Shown here: piece after piece, positions 8,164-16,481 of the stretch
Position numbering within the stretch: the stretch's first letter is position 1
How the letters are laid out: each line of letters starts with the position of its first letter
Source: a virus
Strand: one strand, 5' to 3'
Length of the DNA stretch: 27,300 nt
Virus record (IMG/VR): IMGVR_UViG_3300036768_000200
Span: 1 to 27,300 of that record
Made by a program: the position numbers and the translations under genes
Notes under the pieces: model-generated
Seen by the model: only the letters and a program-made list of their open reading frames with translations
Database searches by the model: none
What the model was told of the DNA's origin: nothing

Positions 8164-9285
8164 TTAGAACAGGTTCACCACGAACTCGTCGGTGATGATT
8201 TGTTTCTGGGTCAGATCTTCCAGCGGTGGCACTGGCGTGTAGTTGCGACTGATCACCAGCTTGCCGTTCATCAACGCACTGGATGTATTGTCGTCCTGCT
8301 TGATCCAGCACTTACCACCGAGGATGTAGCCGTCATTGGTAAGCTGTTGGTACTTCTGGTTGATGCTGGCGATGATGTCCAATACCAGACCTTTACTCAT
8401 CGGCGCATCCACGCGACTGAACATCGCCTGCGCGAACGAGTACCCCAGCACGTCACCCGTGCGGCGGTAGTTCTCGAACACGAAATCAGAACCTTGCGGT
8501 GCGGTAGTGCGGTTGCCCCAGAAGCGTTGCCCTTGCTCGTTGATGAGTGTTGTCACTTCGTGGCTGTTGAGGTAGTGCGCGGCGTGGTCGCTGGTTTGCA
8601 GATTCCAGCTCACGTCATGACTCAAGCCGCTGACACCCAGCACGGGGACGTTGGAAATCGTCTTGTGCCAACCGATGTCGTTATCCAGCTTGGCGCGTAA
8701 ACCCAACGCACGGGCAGAGGCGTACAGCGTCCCCGTGCTGTTTTTGAAGTCGGGCCAGATCAGCATCACGCGGTCGGACCCGAAGTTGTTACGGTACGTG
8801 ACCGCCTCAAATTCATCGTCTGCTTCAACACCCAGATAGGCGAATGCCAGTAGGCGTTCCGCCACCGCTTCGAGTTCTTTTGCCACGTCTAGGTTTTTGT
8901 CCAAACCCGGTGCGCCGATGATGCGCGGGGTGAACCCGAATCGGCTTTGTGCTGCCATCAGCTTGTGGCAACCCGCTTGCACGTTCGCCAGCAATTCGGC
9001 GGGATTGGTGGAATCCGCCACCCGTACAATCGCGGTGAGTGGAGAAATCCCTTGGTCGTAGATGGCATCCAGCGTGTGCGCCAGCGTACCGGTGTCACCC
9101 GCTTTGCCGATCAGTTCGAGGTCGTAACCCGCGAAACCCGCCACATCACCCAAGGGGAATACGGTATTGTCGGCATCATCCGCTACCACGATAGCACCGA
9201 CCACAGCGGTTTCCATTGTGCGGATGTAGCGGGGGCCTTCGCTGTACTCGAAGGTACGCGAGCCGTGGAAATAATCAGTTGGCAT
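8164..9285 (-). CDS. FI: Tail sheath protein (P2 gpFI-like)
   Basis: A 373-aa contractile sheath subunit. Family features: DYFHGSRTFEYSEGPRYIRT at the N-terminus, METAVVGAIVVADDAD, FPLGDV, the GTLAHTLDAIYDQG helix, RFGFTPRIIGAPGLD in the middle, and the C-terminal domain with FWGNRTT (from 'RFWGNRT-A') and GGKCWI. A longer in-frame opening reaches 9312. The ATG at 9285 is chosen because AGGAG lies six bases upstream and the P2 homologue starts at the same point. It overlaps the upstream unassigned gene by 11 nt. Confidence 0.94.
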   Translation of the reverse strand: MPTDYFHGSRTFEYSEGPRYIRTMETAVVGAIVVADDADNTVFPLGDVAGFAGYDLELIGKAGDTGTLAHTLDAIYDQGISPLTAIVRVADSTNPAELLANVQAGCHKLMAAQSRFGFTPRIIGAPGLDKNLDVAKELEAVAERLLAFAYLGVEADDEFEAVTYRNNFGSDRVMLIWPDFKNSTGTLYASARALGLRAKLDNDIGWHKTISNVPVLGVSGLSHDVSWNLQTSDHAAHYLNSHEVTTLINEQGQRFWGNRTTAPQGSDFVFENYRRTGDVLGYSFAQAMFSRVDAPMSKGLVLDIIASINQKYQQLTNDGYILGGKCWIKQDDNTSSALMNGKLVISRNYTPVPPLEDLTQKQIITDEFVVNLF

Positions 9286-9760
9286 CGTTTTTCTCCTGCG
9301 TTTGCGCTTCAATCACCGCTGCTGCTTGCGTCATCGCTAGCAGACCTTCGATCACCGCGTCTTCGTCGCTGACTCCTTGCACGTGTTGCACAGAGCGCAA
9401 TTCACCCGCTGCCAGCATCGCGCCCACGCGCTGCATCAACGGCAGGGCAGGCTCGACCGCTGCCCGCACGTCCGCCAGCGATTGCGCTGCTGCCAGCCGC
9501 TGGTAAACCTGCATGTGTATATTCAGCGCGGCACTGAGCGCGTTGGCGGTTTTGCCGACTAGCGACATTCCAGCGCGGGCGTGATTGCCGTCGCCGAATT
9601 TCGCCGCGATGGCGTTTTGCACACCGCGTTTTTTATCCGTGCTGTCCAGCACAATCTCAATGGATTTTGCGTCTGGATACTGATTGCGGTAAAAATCCTG
9701 ATGGATGCTGAGGTCTAAATGATATTCGACGATATGTCCGTCAATCTTTAAATGTGCCAT
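9275..9760 (-). CDS. Unassigned tail gene in the fibre-assembly (gpG) position
   Basis: A 161-aa protein I do not recognise. It lies between the fibre region and the sheath gene, the slot of tail-fibre assembly gene G in P2, but shows no gpG motif. The N-terminal part (about 1-60) looks like an alpha/beta domain with a hydrophobic strand (SIEIVLDST). The rest is alanine-rich helix (KTANALSAALNIHMQVYQ and later AMTQAAAVIEAQ). No membrane segment or signal peptide. GAGG lies eight bases before the start. A chaperone role for the fibre is possible from position only. Confidence 0.6.
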   Translation of the reverse strand: MAHLKIDGHIVEYHLDLSIHQDFYRNQYPDAKSIEIVLDSTDKKRGVQNAIAAKFGDGNHARAGMSLVGKTANALSAALNIHMQVYQRLAAAQSLADVRAAVEPALPLMQRVGAMLAAGELRSVQHVQGVSDEDAVIEGLLAMTQAAAVIEAQTQEKNDAN

Positions 9761-9763
9761 TGC

Positions 9764-10471
9764 TCAAACCTCACTCTGATTAACATACGGAAAAATACCC
9801 CATCCATCTCCATCCGGTACATAGCCCGTCACTATCCCTGGTAGCGCAATCAAAAACTCGGATTCCTGCCCTGCCGCGCCATTGAACATGCCGTGCATCA
9901 TGCTGTACGTGTGATGCCGACCCCCAGACCAGTTTTGATTCCTGTTGATTATTAGCTGCGCCCCAGCGGGTGCTGGTTGCGTTCCTGAAAACATTGCCCC
10001 GGTTGGTTGTAAACCGGAGATGTGTTTGATGACGCAACCCAACGTGGACTCGCCTGATGATGTATTAACGCCTTGATACGGAGGTAACGCATACGTCATA
10101 CCGACTGGAATACGCACCTTCATTCGCCAAATCCAGAAGTTGCCGCCGAAGTAGGTAGTGTTGCTTTTGATCGCGTTCAAAAATTCCTGCGCCAGCGCGG
10201 AGCGGGCGGATGGCTCGACTCCACTCACAACGATCTCTTCGATTACGGCTGAGTAAACATGACCGCCTGCCCAGTCTTTTGGATATGTATTGTCAGCGTT
10301 TGGGGCTAGTGCCTGATTTTTGCTGAGCCGCAGGTGAGTGCCGATGCCGCGCAATGTGTTTAGCCCCTGCTGCACCTGCGCTTCGCGGGTGGTGCGTTCG
10401 GCGATGGCGCGGTCTAGCACCTCGTTGGCTTTGTCGAACAACTGGGTTGCCCGCTCTAATAGTGTCGTCAT
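9764..10471 (-). CDS. Unassigned protein downstream of the tail fibre gene
   Basis: A 235-aa protein, not recognised. The open frame extends upstream to 10693, but that part only shadows the fibre gene. The ATG at 10471 overlaps the fibre TAA by one base (TAATG) and marks the true start. Residues 1-50 are helical and charged (LLERATQLFDKANEVLDRA), possibly a coiled coil that trimerises. The rest is rich in Gly, Tyr, Trp and Asn and probably beta-structured, ending with a Gly/Trp-rich segment (DGDGWGIFPY). The composition suggests a receptor-binding or fibre-tip protein. Its coupling to the fibre gene supports this, but the role is inferred. Confidence 0.6.
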   Translation of the reverse strand: MTTLLERATQLFDKANEVLDRAIAERTTREAQVQQGLNTLRGIGTHLRLSKNQALAPNADNTYPKDWAGGHVYSAVIEEIVVSGVEPSARSALAQEFLNAIKSNTTYFGGNFWIWRMKVRIPVGMTYALPPYQGVNTSSGESTLGCVIKHISGLQPTGAMFSGTQPAPAGAQLIINRNQNWSGGRHHTYSMMHGMFNGAAGQESEFLIALPGIVTGYVPDGDGWGIFPYVNQSEV

Positions 10472-12606
10472 TAAACTGTCTCCAGTTGTTGTTTGAGGAT
10501 TTCGGACATCAGGTGCATGGAGACACCTGCGGTTTGGCGGTATGCGCCCATTGCAAAAGCGTAGGGCTTGTCGCCCTCTTGGTGTTCGGGGTGTATGGCA
10601 TAGCGGGTGGTGGCACTGCCCGCGCCGATGATTGGCGGGGTTTGCATCCAGATACCGGATGCACGCATCTTCCGTGCCGCGCCGTCGCCGCACATCACCC
10701 AGTATTCGCCGGTGGCAGTGTCGGCAGCCTCCGCGTTGGACGCGCCGCTGTACAATTCCGCCGGGGTCATAAAGTACGCCCCAGCGGCGGGGTTCAGCCC
10801 CCGAATGGGGTTGGCTTGCGTCCCTGCGGTGTCGTAATTGCCGCTATCCGCTACCGTTGGGACGTTGTGGGGATTCCAACTTTCCAGCGGGGTGCGGATA
10901 ACGATTTCCATTGGGATTGCCCACGACCAGCGATAAGTGGCCGCGCCTAATTTCATCGGCAACACCTCGGTGCGGGTGTTGCTGGCGACAAACAAATACG
11001 GGTCATAATCACTGCGGATGAAGTGGTGGCGGTTCGCCGCATCGTCGCCCAAGGCTTGTGCAAAACGGTTGTAGTACGCTGCATTCAGCGGCTTGTTGCC
11101 ATCCGCCCATGTGCGGATGGATTCCGCTACGCCGTAACGGGTGTGGGTTTCGGTGAGGTTTGCGCCTGCGCCATCCAGCCCCGGCAACAGGGACATCATC
11201 GTATCCAGTGCGCCCGGTGCGTTCGCGCCGTCTATCACGCGGTAACGCTGGCTGGAGCGACCCCAGCCACCTTCTTCAAACGTCAAATCCTCGACAGGTT
11301 CGAGGTATTGGCGCACATCGCCCATGCTGGTCAGTGCGGTGCAAACCATTCGGTAGCGCAGGATACCTAGTTGCGGATTACCCGCAGCATCTACCCATGC
11401 CACTAGCGGCATTTCGACCGATTGGTTTTCAAAGCGATCTTTTAAGCCAGAATGGGCGTAGTGCATCATCAGGCGTAGCGCGTCGGTCATGCTGTTGGTT
11501 TGCAGGGCATGGCGTTGGCTGTGGAAAGTGTCTCCAATTGTGCTGCTGTACGGCTCAAACCAGACCTCAAGCGCGGTCAAATCCGCGCGGAATCCAACGG
11601 GGAATTCGCCCGCGTTGTAACGCCGGAACAATTCCACCATTGCTGCTGTTTGACCCGCTACCGTGGTTTCGCTGGTGATTGCAGGTGGTAACGGTGGCGG
11701 TAGCAGTTTCTCCGTCGCCAGCCATGCCGACCCCACGTCAGCGGGGCGTTCCATGTGGTGGTCGCGGTGACGCGCTTTGAATGTCCAGCCGTTGATTACG
11801 CCCCAGACTTCACCTGTACCGACTAGATCGCCCCATTCGGGGTGCTGGTGCATGTGTCCCGGCGTGCCTTTTTCGCTGGATGCTGTGCCGCGCAAATCGC
11901 CGTGGTAAGTGTATTGGCGGATAGCCATTAGCCCCGAATGCCCACGAGCGCGGCGGTACATCGCCTGCGTGTGCTGTTCCCATGCGAGCAGTTGCAAAAA
12001 CTGTTTGGCTTGTTCATCCAGTGCCGTTTGTGCTGCTTTGGCGGCAACGCGCTCGTCGAGAGCCGTCAGGTGTTCATTTCGGGCAAGGTCTGCCAATGCT
12101 TTGGTGAGCGCATCGCGCTGTAGGTTGTAAATCGCGGCTTCAAGGTCGTCTTGGAACAGCGACAGCGGGATATTGTGATGCTCAATTGTGATGCTGTTAG
12201 CCGGGAATGTCCCCAGCACCAGATTGACCGCCAGCAGCGCGTTGTCAAGAATAGGGCTGATCGTCATCAATCCTTGTACGGCACTGCCATAGATAGCGAT
12301 GACATTCTTATCAGCGTCACATAATGCAAACTCTGAAAAAATCCATTCGGCTTCACGAATACCAACTAAATCAACAGCAAGTTGCCATTGATACGGGTTT
12401 ACCTGCTCGGCATGAATGACTTCAACGAAACCTACGGGCGTTTTTAGTGTATCCGTTACAGCACGTCCGGCTGCATCCAGCACGATTTGCTGTAAACCAC
12501 TGCCAACGGCGATGTATTTGACTTGCACGGCAAGTCCGCCCGCACTGGCTGCGATAGCCCTTGCCATGCCGCTGGCGGTAGGGTAGGGAATAATGTTCAG
12601 GCTCAA
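10471..12606 (-). CDS. H: Tail fibre protein (P2 gpH position, collar-fibre-like N-terminus)
   Basis: A 711-aa protein in the position of P2 fibre H. Residues 1-150 resemble the phage tail-collar fibre N-terminal domain: KYIAVGSG, then the EWIFSEFALCDADKNVIAIYGS strand pair typical of baseplate attachment. A helical stretch (about 150-215) follows, then a long unique region probably carrying receptor specificity. The start is TTG, overlapping the TGA of I (TTGA), with GGAGG about seven bases upstream inside I. No ATG gives a better fit. The distal part has no family I recognise, as expected for a host-range protein. Confidence 0.8.
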   Translation of the reverse strand: MSLNIIPYPTASGMARAIAASAGGLAVQVKYIAVGSGLQQIVLDAAGRAVTDTLKTPVGFVEVIHAEQVNPYQWQLAVDLVGIREAEWIFSEFALCDADKNVIAIYGSAVQGLMTISPILDNALLAVNLVLGTFPANSITIEHHNIPLSLFQDDLEAAIYNLQRDALTKALADLARNEHLTALDERVAAKAAQTALDEQAKQFLQLLAWEQHTQAMYRRARGHSGLMAIRQYTYHGDLRGTASSEKGTPGHMHQHPEWGDLVGTGEVWGVINGWTFKARHRDHHMERPADVGSAWLATEKLLPPPLPPAITSETTVAGQTAAMVELFRRYNAGEFPVGFRADLTALEVWFEPYSSTIGDTFHSQRHALQTNSMTDALRLMMHYAHSGLKDRFENQSVEMPLVAWVDAAGNPQLGILRYRMVCTALTSMGDVRQYLEPVEDLTFEEGGWGRSSQRYRVIDGANAPGALDTMMSLLPGLDGAGANLTETHTRYGVAESIRTWADGNKPLNAAYYNRFAQALGDDAANRHHFIRSDYDPYLFVASNTRTEVLPMKLGAATYRWSWAIPMEIVIRTPLESWNPHNVPTVADSGNYDTAGTQANPIRGLNPAAGAYFMTPAELYSGASNAEAADTATGEYWVMCGDGAARKMRASGIWMQTPPIIGAGSATTRYAIHPEHQEGDKPYAFAMGAYRQTAGVSMHLMSEILKQQLETV

Positions 12607-13445
12607 AGGGATGCCTCCAATCGTAAATGAGTGGTCATTTGACCGCTTATGCCTACGCCAGCAGGCGCAGTGGCACGGGTGGCAGTGCGCAGGTGCTTTG
12701 CATCGGTGCGCTGGTGCGTGGTGAGTTGCCCACTTGTGCCTATGCCTACGCCAGAGGGCGCAGTGGCACGGGTGGCAGTGCGCAGGTGCTTTGCGTCGGT
12801 ACGCTGGTGTGTGGTGAGTTGCCCACTTGTGCCTATGCCCACGCCAGCAGGCGCAGTGGCACGGGTGGCAGTGCGCAGGTGCTTTGCGTCAGTACGCTGG
12901 TGCGTGGTGAGTTGCCCGCTTGTGCCTATGCACACGCCCGATGGGGATGCTTCAACCGCCAACGTAAATTTGTAATGGATACTGGCGCGTTTGCTGCGAT
13001 TGAGTTGCTCCAAAATATCGCGCACTGCCTCCGCCCCGATGATCATGTCAGCAGCAGGGTTGAGGATAGTATTAATCCACAAGGTAACGTCCATCGTGCC
13101 GGGTTCACCCGGCGGTTGCATTTCGTGCCAGTAGACGATTTCAGGGCGGACACCCAATGCAGCCAGCGCGTCCATTACGCCGCCGTGAGTCCCTTTATGC
13201 CGGTGCATTTCCAGCGCGTTTGCGCATACAGCGCGTTTTATGGCTTCGGGCCAGCGGTCATTCCAAAGGTCGACTGACAAGGCGTAAGCCAACCACGGCA
13301 GAAATTCCAACGGGCATTTCATCGGGTCGTGCAAATCGCGGATGATGTCGGCATTTACGCGACAGTATTTTTGCGCAGCGTGGCTTTCCAGCTCGCGCTC
13401 AAACGGCGTGGCGTTAGGAATCAGGCTGTGGTCACAGTGGCTCAT
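12603..13445 (-). CDS. I: Baseplate protein I (P2 gpI-like) with C-terminal tandem repeats
   Basis: A 280-aa protein. Residues 1-165 match the P2 gpI family: LIPNATPFERELE, DLHDPMKCPLEFLPWLAYALSVDLWND, then the HRHKGTHGGVMDAL segment. P2 gpI is 176 aa. The extra length is a C-terminal array of three 31-residue repeats (about residues 174-266, consensus containing GQLTTHQRTDAKHLRTATRA) and a short degenerate fourth. The ATG at 13445 has GGAGGT seven bases upstream and overlaps the J stop (ATGA). GpI is a baseplate wedge component that helps attach fibres. The repeats would extend from the wedge toward the fibre. Confidence 0.88.
   Translation of the reverse strand: MSHCDHSLIPNATPFERELESHAAQKYCRVNADIIRDLHDPMKCPLEFLPWLAYALSVDLWNDRWPEAIKRAVCANALEMHRHKGTHGGVMDALAALGVRPEIVYWHEMQPPGEPGTMDVTLWINTILNPAADMIIGAEAVRDILEQLNRSKRASIHYKFTLAVEASPSGVCIGTSGQLTTHQRTDAKHLRTATRATAPAGVGIGTSGQLTTHQRTDAKHLRTATRATAPSGVGIGTSGQLTTHQRTDAKHLRTATRATAPAGVGISGQMTTHLRLEASL
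12648..12939 (-). repeat. 93-bp tandem repeat inside gene I (three copies plus partial fourth)
   Basis: Copies start at 12648, 12741 and 12834, with a truncated fourth from 12927. By hand alignment copies 1 and 2 differ at 5 of 93 positions and copies 2 and 3 at 6. The unit is a multiple of three and preserves the reading frame, giving a 31-aa repeat. The near identity at DNA level points to recent expansion or ongoing homogenisation. Confidence 0.93.
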
Positions 13446-14437
13446 GCGTACACCTCCGTGACGTTGACCGTTTCGCAATACGCGGCTTGGTGGGCAGCGA
13501 GTGCCAACGGCAACACAGGCGATTGAATCAGTGCGCGGTAAACTGTGGGTTGGCGCAATGCCGCCAGTAGCCCGTCTTCGTCAACGATATGCCCGATGCG
13601 CTCGGACTGTTCGCGGTATTTTTTAAGCGCGGCGGTAATCGCTGTCATGACTGGCGTGGATGAAGCGCCACGATACAGTTGCACGGTTGCGTTGAGTGTG
13701 TAGCGCACGATTTCCGCACTGCGAACCGTTACCAGATCGCCTTGCGGGAATGCGTAATGCCCTGTCACGGCGTGACGTACTGTTTCCAGCAATTCGGGTG
13801 ATGCAGTGCCATCCCCGTCGTGGGATAGCACGGTGAGGGTCATGTGATAGGGCGCAGGGCTGACGGCGGTGATGTCTTTCACCAGACCTGACGCTGACAA
13901 AGCGTGGAAAATGTACCAGCCGGTGCTGCCACCTTTTGCCAACCCTTCAATCGACAGCATCATGCGGGTGCGGTATGCAGCGTCGCTTTCCATCACTGCG
14001 GGGGTTGTCGCAGTCGCGGGTATGACGGTCAAGCGTTGCAGGCGGTAGTAGCGAAGCCCGATATGGTCGAGGTCAGCACCCGTGGCATAGGCTGGCATGG
14101 TTGCCAATGCTGCTTCGTTGATGCGCTGACGCAGCAGTAATTCGCGGTACACGTCTGCTTGGATGTGGCGGGTGCTGGGGTCGGATTCTAGGTCAAGGTA
14201 ATACAGCCCCGCGTCAGCGTTGACGGGGACTTTCCAATACGTTTCGGTGTCGGTTTGCACCAGTTCGGCAGCACGGTATACGGGTTGCCCATTCTCAAAA
14301 ATTAGGGGTTGTAGAGCCTGAAACTCGGTTTTTCGCTCTGCAAACAGGGTTTCGTAGTCCAGCGGCTCTACAACTGACGGTTTTGGCAGTTGAGATAGAT
14401 CAGCATCGTGATAGGGGAGTACGCGGTCAATGCTCAT
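13442..14437 (-). CDS. J: Baseplate assembly protein J (P2 gpJ-like)
   Basis: A 331-aa baseplate wedge protein. Family features: LPKPSVVEPLDYETLFAERK at the N-terminus, the RQRINEAALATMPAYATGADLDHIG segment (family: LL-lRARINdAArA-mLA-A-GadLD-la), then ESDAAYRTRMMLSIEGLAKGGSTGWYIFHAL. About 40 residues between 50 and 95 look like an insertion relative to P2 J. The start and stop overlap neighbours by 4 nt on both sides (ATGA), showing tight coupling in W-J-I. Confidence 0.93.
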   Translation of the reverse strand: MSIDRVLPYHDADLSQLPKPSVVEPLDYETLFAERKTEFQALQPLIFENGQPVYRAAELVQTDTETYWKVPVNADAGLYYLDLESDPSTRHIQADVYRELLLRQRINEAALATMPAYATGADLDHIGLRYYRLQRLTVIPATATTPAVMESDAAYRTRMMLSIEGLAKGGSTGWYIFHALSASGLVKDITAVSPAPYHMTLTVLSHDGDGTASPELLETVRHAVTGHYAFPQGDLVTVRSAEIVRYTLNATVQLYRGASSTPVMTAITAALKKYREQSERIGHIVDEDGLLAALRQPTVYRALIQSPVLPLALAAHQAAYCETVNVTEVYA

Positions 14438-14964
14438 GCCGCTACCCCTACGCTGATTTCCGCACCGTTGTAGTCACCGCGCAGGGTGCAGAACAGCTTG
14501 CCGTTGCTTTGCTCTTCGGTCGTGCCGGTGAGTTTGACTTGCTTCAAACGGAAACGCGGCTCCCACTTTTCGAGGGCTTCGGCGATGTCAGCAATGATGC
14601 CGACGCGGGTAAGGTCATTCTGGGGCTGGTCAATCCGCTCAAACAGGTTACTGCCGTATGTCCGGCGCATGACTCGCGAGCCAATGCGGGTGTGGAGGAT
14701 GTCGGCAATCGACTGTTTTAGATGATCGACTCCAGTTAAGCGTCTGCCCGTTTTCGCACACATGCCTTGGCGTTGCTTGCGGCTGGCGATGGCGGCGATG
14801 CGGGTAACGGTAGTCGGGGCAACACCAGCCGACGGGCGGCTGGTGCTGGATGGCGCGGACGACAGCAGGCTAATCACCGTATCCAGTTTGCTGGATAACG
14901 GCGTGACGGTGCTGTTGAGTTCTACCCCAACCGCATAACCGAATTGTGCCAGTGCGTCAGCCAT
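14434..14964 (-). CDS. W: Baseplate assembly protein W (GPW/gp25 family) with N-terminal extension
   Basis: A 176-aa protein. The C-terminal part from about residue 68 is a typical GPW/gp25 domain: TGRRLTGVDHLKQSIADILHTRIGSRVMRRTYGSNLFERIDQP, then ALEKWEPRFRLKQVKLTG. This domain has a lysozyme-like fold without activity and joins the wedge to the sheath. The first 65 residues, rich in Ser, Thr and Ala with a short hydrophobic helix (LDTVISLLSS), are absent from P2 gpW (115 aa) and of unknown use. Its end overlaps the start of J (ATGA). Confidence 0.9.
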   Translation of the reverse strand: MADALAQFGYAVGVELNSTVTPLSSKLDTVISLLSSAPSSTSRPSAGVAPTTVTRIAAIASRKQRQGMCAKTGRRLTGVDHLKQSIADILHTRIGSRVMRRTYGSNLFERIDQPQNDLTRVGIIADIAEALEKWEPRFRLKQVKLTGTTEEQSNGKLFCTLRGDYNGAEISVGVAA

Positions 14965-14971
14965 ACGTCAG

Positions 14972-15682
14972 TTACACCACAGGTACGCGGCCATAACCGA
15001 AGGCGGACGGCTGTGCCGCCAAACCACGGCGGAATTCGTTCACCGCTGCTGGCACATCAACGCCGACGAATTTGCTTTCCAGCATATCCAAGCGGTTGCC
15101 GTATTCCGTTTGTTTGGTTTGCAGCGCAAGGATTTCATTCTGACGCAGGGTCATTGAGCTGGTCAACGTGGTGATCTGACCCTGAATCGTGGCGATGGTT
15201 TGGTCGGTCAAACCGTCCTTATTTTCCAGCGCAGTCTTCAGGGTTTGGATTTCACCGCGAATCGCTTGCTCTTCGCCTTTCGCACGCAGGATTTCCGCGT
15301 CAATGCGACCGTTGACGTTGGTCATCCATGTGGAGATGTCTTGCGTCGTTTGGTTGGCAAAGTTTTTCAGCGTAAGAATATCGGCTTCGGACTGCTCAAT
15401 GCGGGTCAACAAGCCAACGTAGTTGTTGCTGATCAGGGTATAGAGGTTTTGCCCTTCGTCCCATTCGGGTGTACCGGGTTGGGCATCCGCGATTTTCAGC
15501 AAGTTGGCGATGATACCATTAACACGGGTATCTTCTTGTGCCAGCACCGTGTATTTGCCGTCGATGTAGGCACGGGTGTCAGCATCCTTGGCGGCGACAA
15601 ACGCTTCAACGTCGCGACCGAAGTTATAGCCAACACGTTGCAAAATTTCGGAGAGGTTCGGGATATTAGTAATGTCAGTCAT
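14972..15682 (-). CDS. Unassigned coiled-coil protein between V and W
   Basis: A 236-aa protein with no family I recognise, inserted between spike gene V and wedge gene W, which adjoin in P2. Residues 60-205 are strongly helical with heptad-like spacing (LLTRIEQSEADILTLKNFA; later ALQTKQTEYGNRLDMLESKF), so it likely forms a long coiled-coil oligomer. The last 25 residues (FRRGLAAQPSAFGYGRVPVV) are a different, Gly/Ala/Pro-rich tail. There is no membrane segment. AAGGAAA precedes the ATG. Its position in the baseplate operon suggests a virion or fibre-linker part. Confidence 0.65.
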   Translation of the reverse strand: MTDITNIPNLSEILQRVGYNFGRDVEAFVAAKDADTRAYIDGKYTVLAQEDTRVNGIIANLLKIADAQPGTPEWDEGQNLYTLISNNYVGLLTRIEQSEADILTLKNFANQTTQDISTWMTNVNGRIDAEILRAKGEEQAIRGEIQTLKTALENKDGLTDQTIATIQGQITTLTSSMTLRQNEILALQTKQTEYGNRLDMLESKFVGVDVPAAVNEFRRGLAAQPSAFGYGRVPVV

Positions 15683-15731
15683 GACGCTTTCCTTCGTTGG
15701 GAGTAAACCAGCTCACGCTGGGGTTAAAAAA

Positions 15732-16205
15732 TCAGGCGGGTTTGCCAGTTCTGGCTTTACCTGCGGTTACGTCTTTATGGATGTGGTTTTTCAGGCTGAT
15801 GCCGTCTGCAATTACGTCGCCGTTGACAATGACATTACCCACTGCGGTGATGGTGATTGCGCCCGTCGCCACGTTGTGTTGAATACTGTTACCGTTTTCA
15901 AACTGGATCAGGTCAATGTTTTCGTCGGTGCTGGGTGCGTCGTTGGCGTTGTGGTACAGCTCCCCGATGATGACACCTTGCGAAGGGTCGCCAGCGCGGC
16001 ATAGCACGATAAATTGTTGCCCGACTTTGACAGGTCGCCAGCGTTTGTAATTGCGCCCGGTGTCAGCGGGGTACGGTAGCCAACCTGTGGTTAATGCACC
16101 TTCTGTGATCCGCAGTTTTTTCGCCGCGTGGTCGACTTCGGAGACTGTGCCGAAGATGACCAGGGCGGCGAATTTGCGTTGGAGTTCGGCGAGGTCGTAG
16201 CTCAT
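15732..16205 (-). CDS. V: Baseplate spike protein V (P2 gpV-like)
   Basis: A 157-aa shorter relative of P2 gpV (211 aa), the trimeric membrane-piercing spike. An N-terminal OB-like domain (about 12-85; FGTVSEVDHAAKKLRITEG, GWLPYPADTG, GQQFIVLCRAGDPSQGVIIGELY) leads into a beta-helix (AITITAVGNVIVNGDVIADGISL). The tip has the metal-binding HxH motif H141-I-H143 followed by KDVTAGKARTGKP, as in P2 where the histidines hold an iron ion. No clear Shine-Dalgarno is seen before the ATG. It is the first structural gene of the baseplate operon after the accessory island, the position of the P2 V promoter. Confidence 0.93.
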   Translation of the reverse strand: MSYDLAELQRKFAALVIFGTVSEVDHAAKKLRITEGALTTGWLPYPADTGRNYKRWRPVKVGQQFIVLCRAGDPSQGVIIGELYHNANDAPSTDENIDLIQFENGNSIQHNVATGAITITAVGNVIVNGDVIADGISLKNHIHKDVTAGKARTGKPA

Positions 16206-16285
16206 AGGTGGTGCATCGTCAGTTAGCGTTCCGGTGTTGGCGTATCCCGGTTAGCGTATGCAGCACGATTGCAAACGGAAAGCGG

Positions 16286-16322
16286 GCGCGTCCTTAATGC
16301 GCGTTGTTTAGGGATGCGCCCA
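16286..16322. repeat. 37-bp palindromic repeat, copy A
   Basis: Identical to 24616-24652 over 37 bases, flanked by different sequence. The arms GCGCGTCC and GGATGCGC pair around the core, giving an imperfect hairpin with TTAATGCGCG near the loop. A related hairpin is at 16594-16624. It looks like a REP-type extragenic palindrome. Copy A lies upstream of V, copy B upstream of terminase. Confidence 0.8.
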
Positions 16323-16326
16323 GCAA

Positions 16327-16470
16327 TCATTTCAGTGCCAGTATGATTGCTGGTGCTTGCCAGATTGCTATGCAAAGCAACAACGTCAACAGAATCAGTA
16401 GGAATCGCCAAAAAGACATTTTGTTCACCATCCGCAGTAACGCGATAAAAGTTTTGGTATACTCGTTCAT
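16327..16470 (-). CDS. Small membrane peptide (47 aa)
   Basis: A short ORF reading MNEYTKTFIALLRMVNK, then a hydrophobic helix (FWRFLLILLTLLLCIAIW), and ending PAIILALK. It has a good ribosome-binding site, AGGA seven bases before the ATG. The N-terminus is basic and would stay in the cytoplasm. I do not recognise the family. It is upstream of V in the same direction and downstream of the antirepressor terminator (16633-16658). On the opposite strand an extended -10 motif and a terminator bracket its start region. It could be a lysis helper, a superinfection-exclusion peptide or a type I toxin. None is proven. Confidence 0.55.
   Translation of the reverse strand: MNEYTKTFIALLRMVNKMSFWRFLLILLTLLLCIAIWQAPAIILALK
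16455..16463 (+). promoter_or_regulatory. Possible extended -10 promoter antisense to the 47-aa gene
   Basis: TGGTATACT matches TGnTATAAT at all but one position of the hexamer. No good -35 is seen. A transcript from about 16470 would end at the terminator 16482-16526, making an RNA of about 57 nt complementary to the leader of the 47-aa gene. Confidence 0.35.
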
Positions 16471-16481
16471 GTTAATTTCCT

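Noticed and set aside
10472-10693. N-terminal extension of the 235-aa gene (to 309 aa)
   Set aside because: It lies fully inside the fibre gene in another frame and is Arg/His/Pro-rich. The TAATG coupling gives a clear start at 10471.
12648-12939. Repeat array considered as CRISPR-like
   Set aside because: Units are contiguous 93-bp copies without spacers and encode an in-frame protein repeat.
12627-13277. Long open frame on the + strand over the gene I repeats (216 codons)
   Set aside because: The repeats lack stop codons in several frames, so openness is expected. It has no family motif, and gene I on the other strand is clearly coding.
16223-16411. 62-codon - strand frame overlapping the 37-bp repeat
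   Set aside because: It runs through the palindromic repeat, has no good ribosome-binding site and overlaps the better supported 47-aa gene in another frame.
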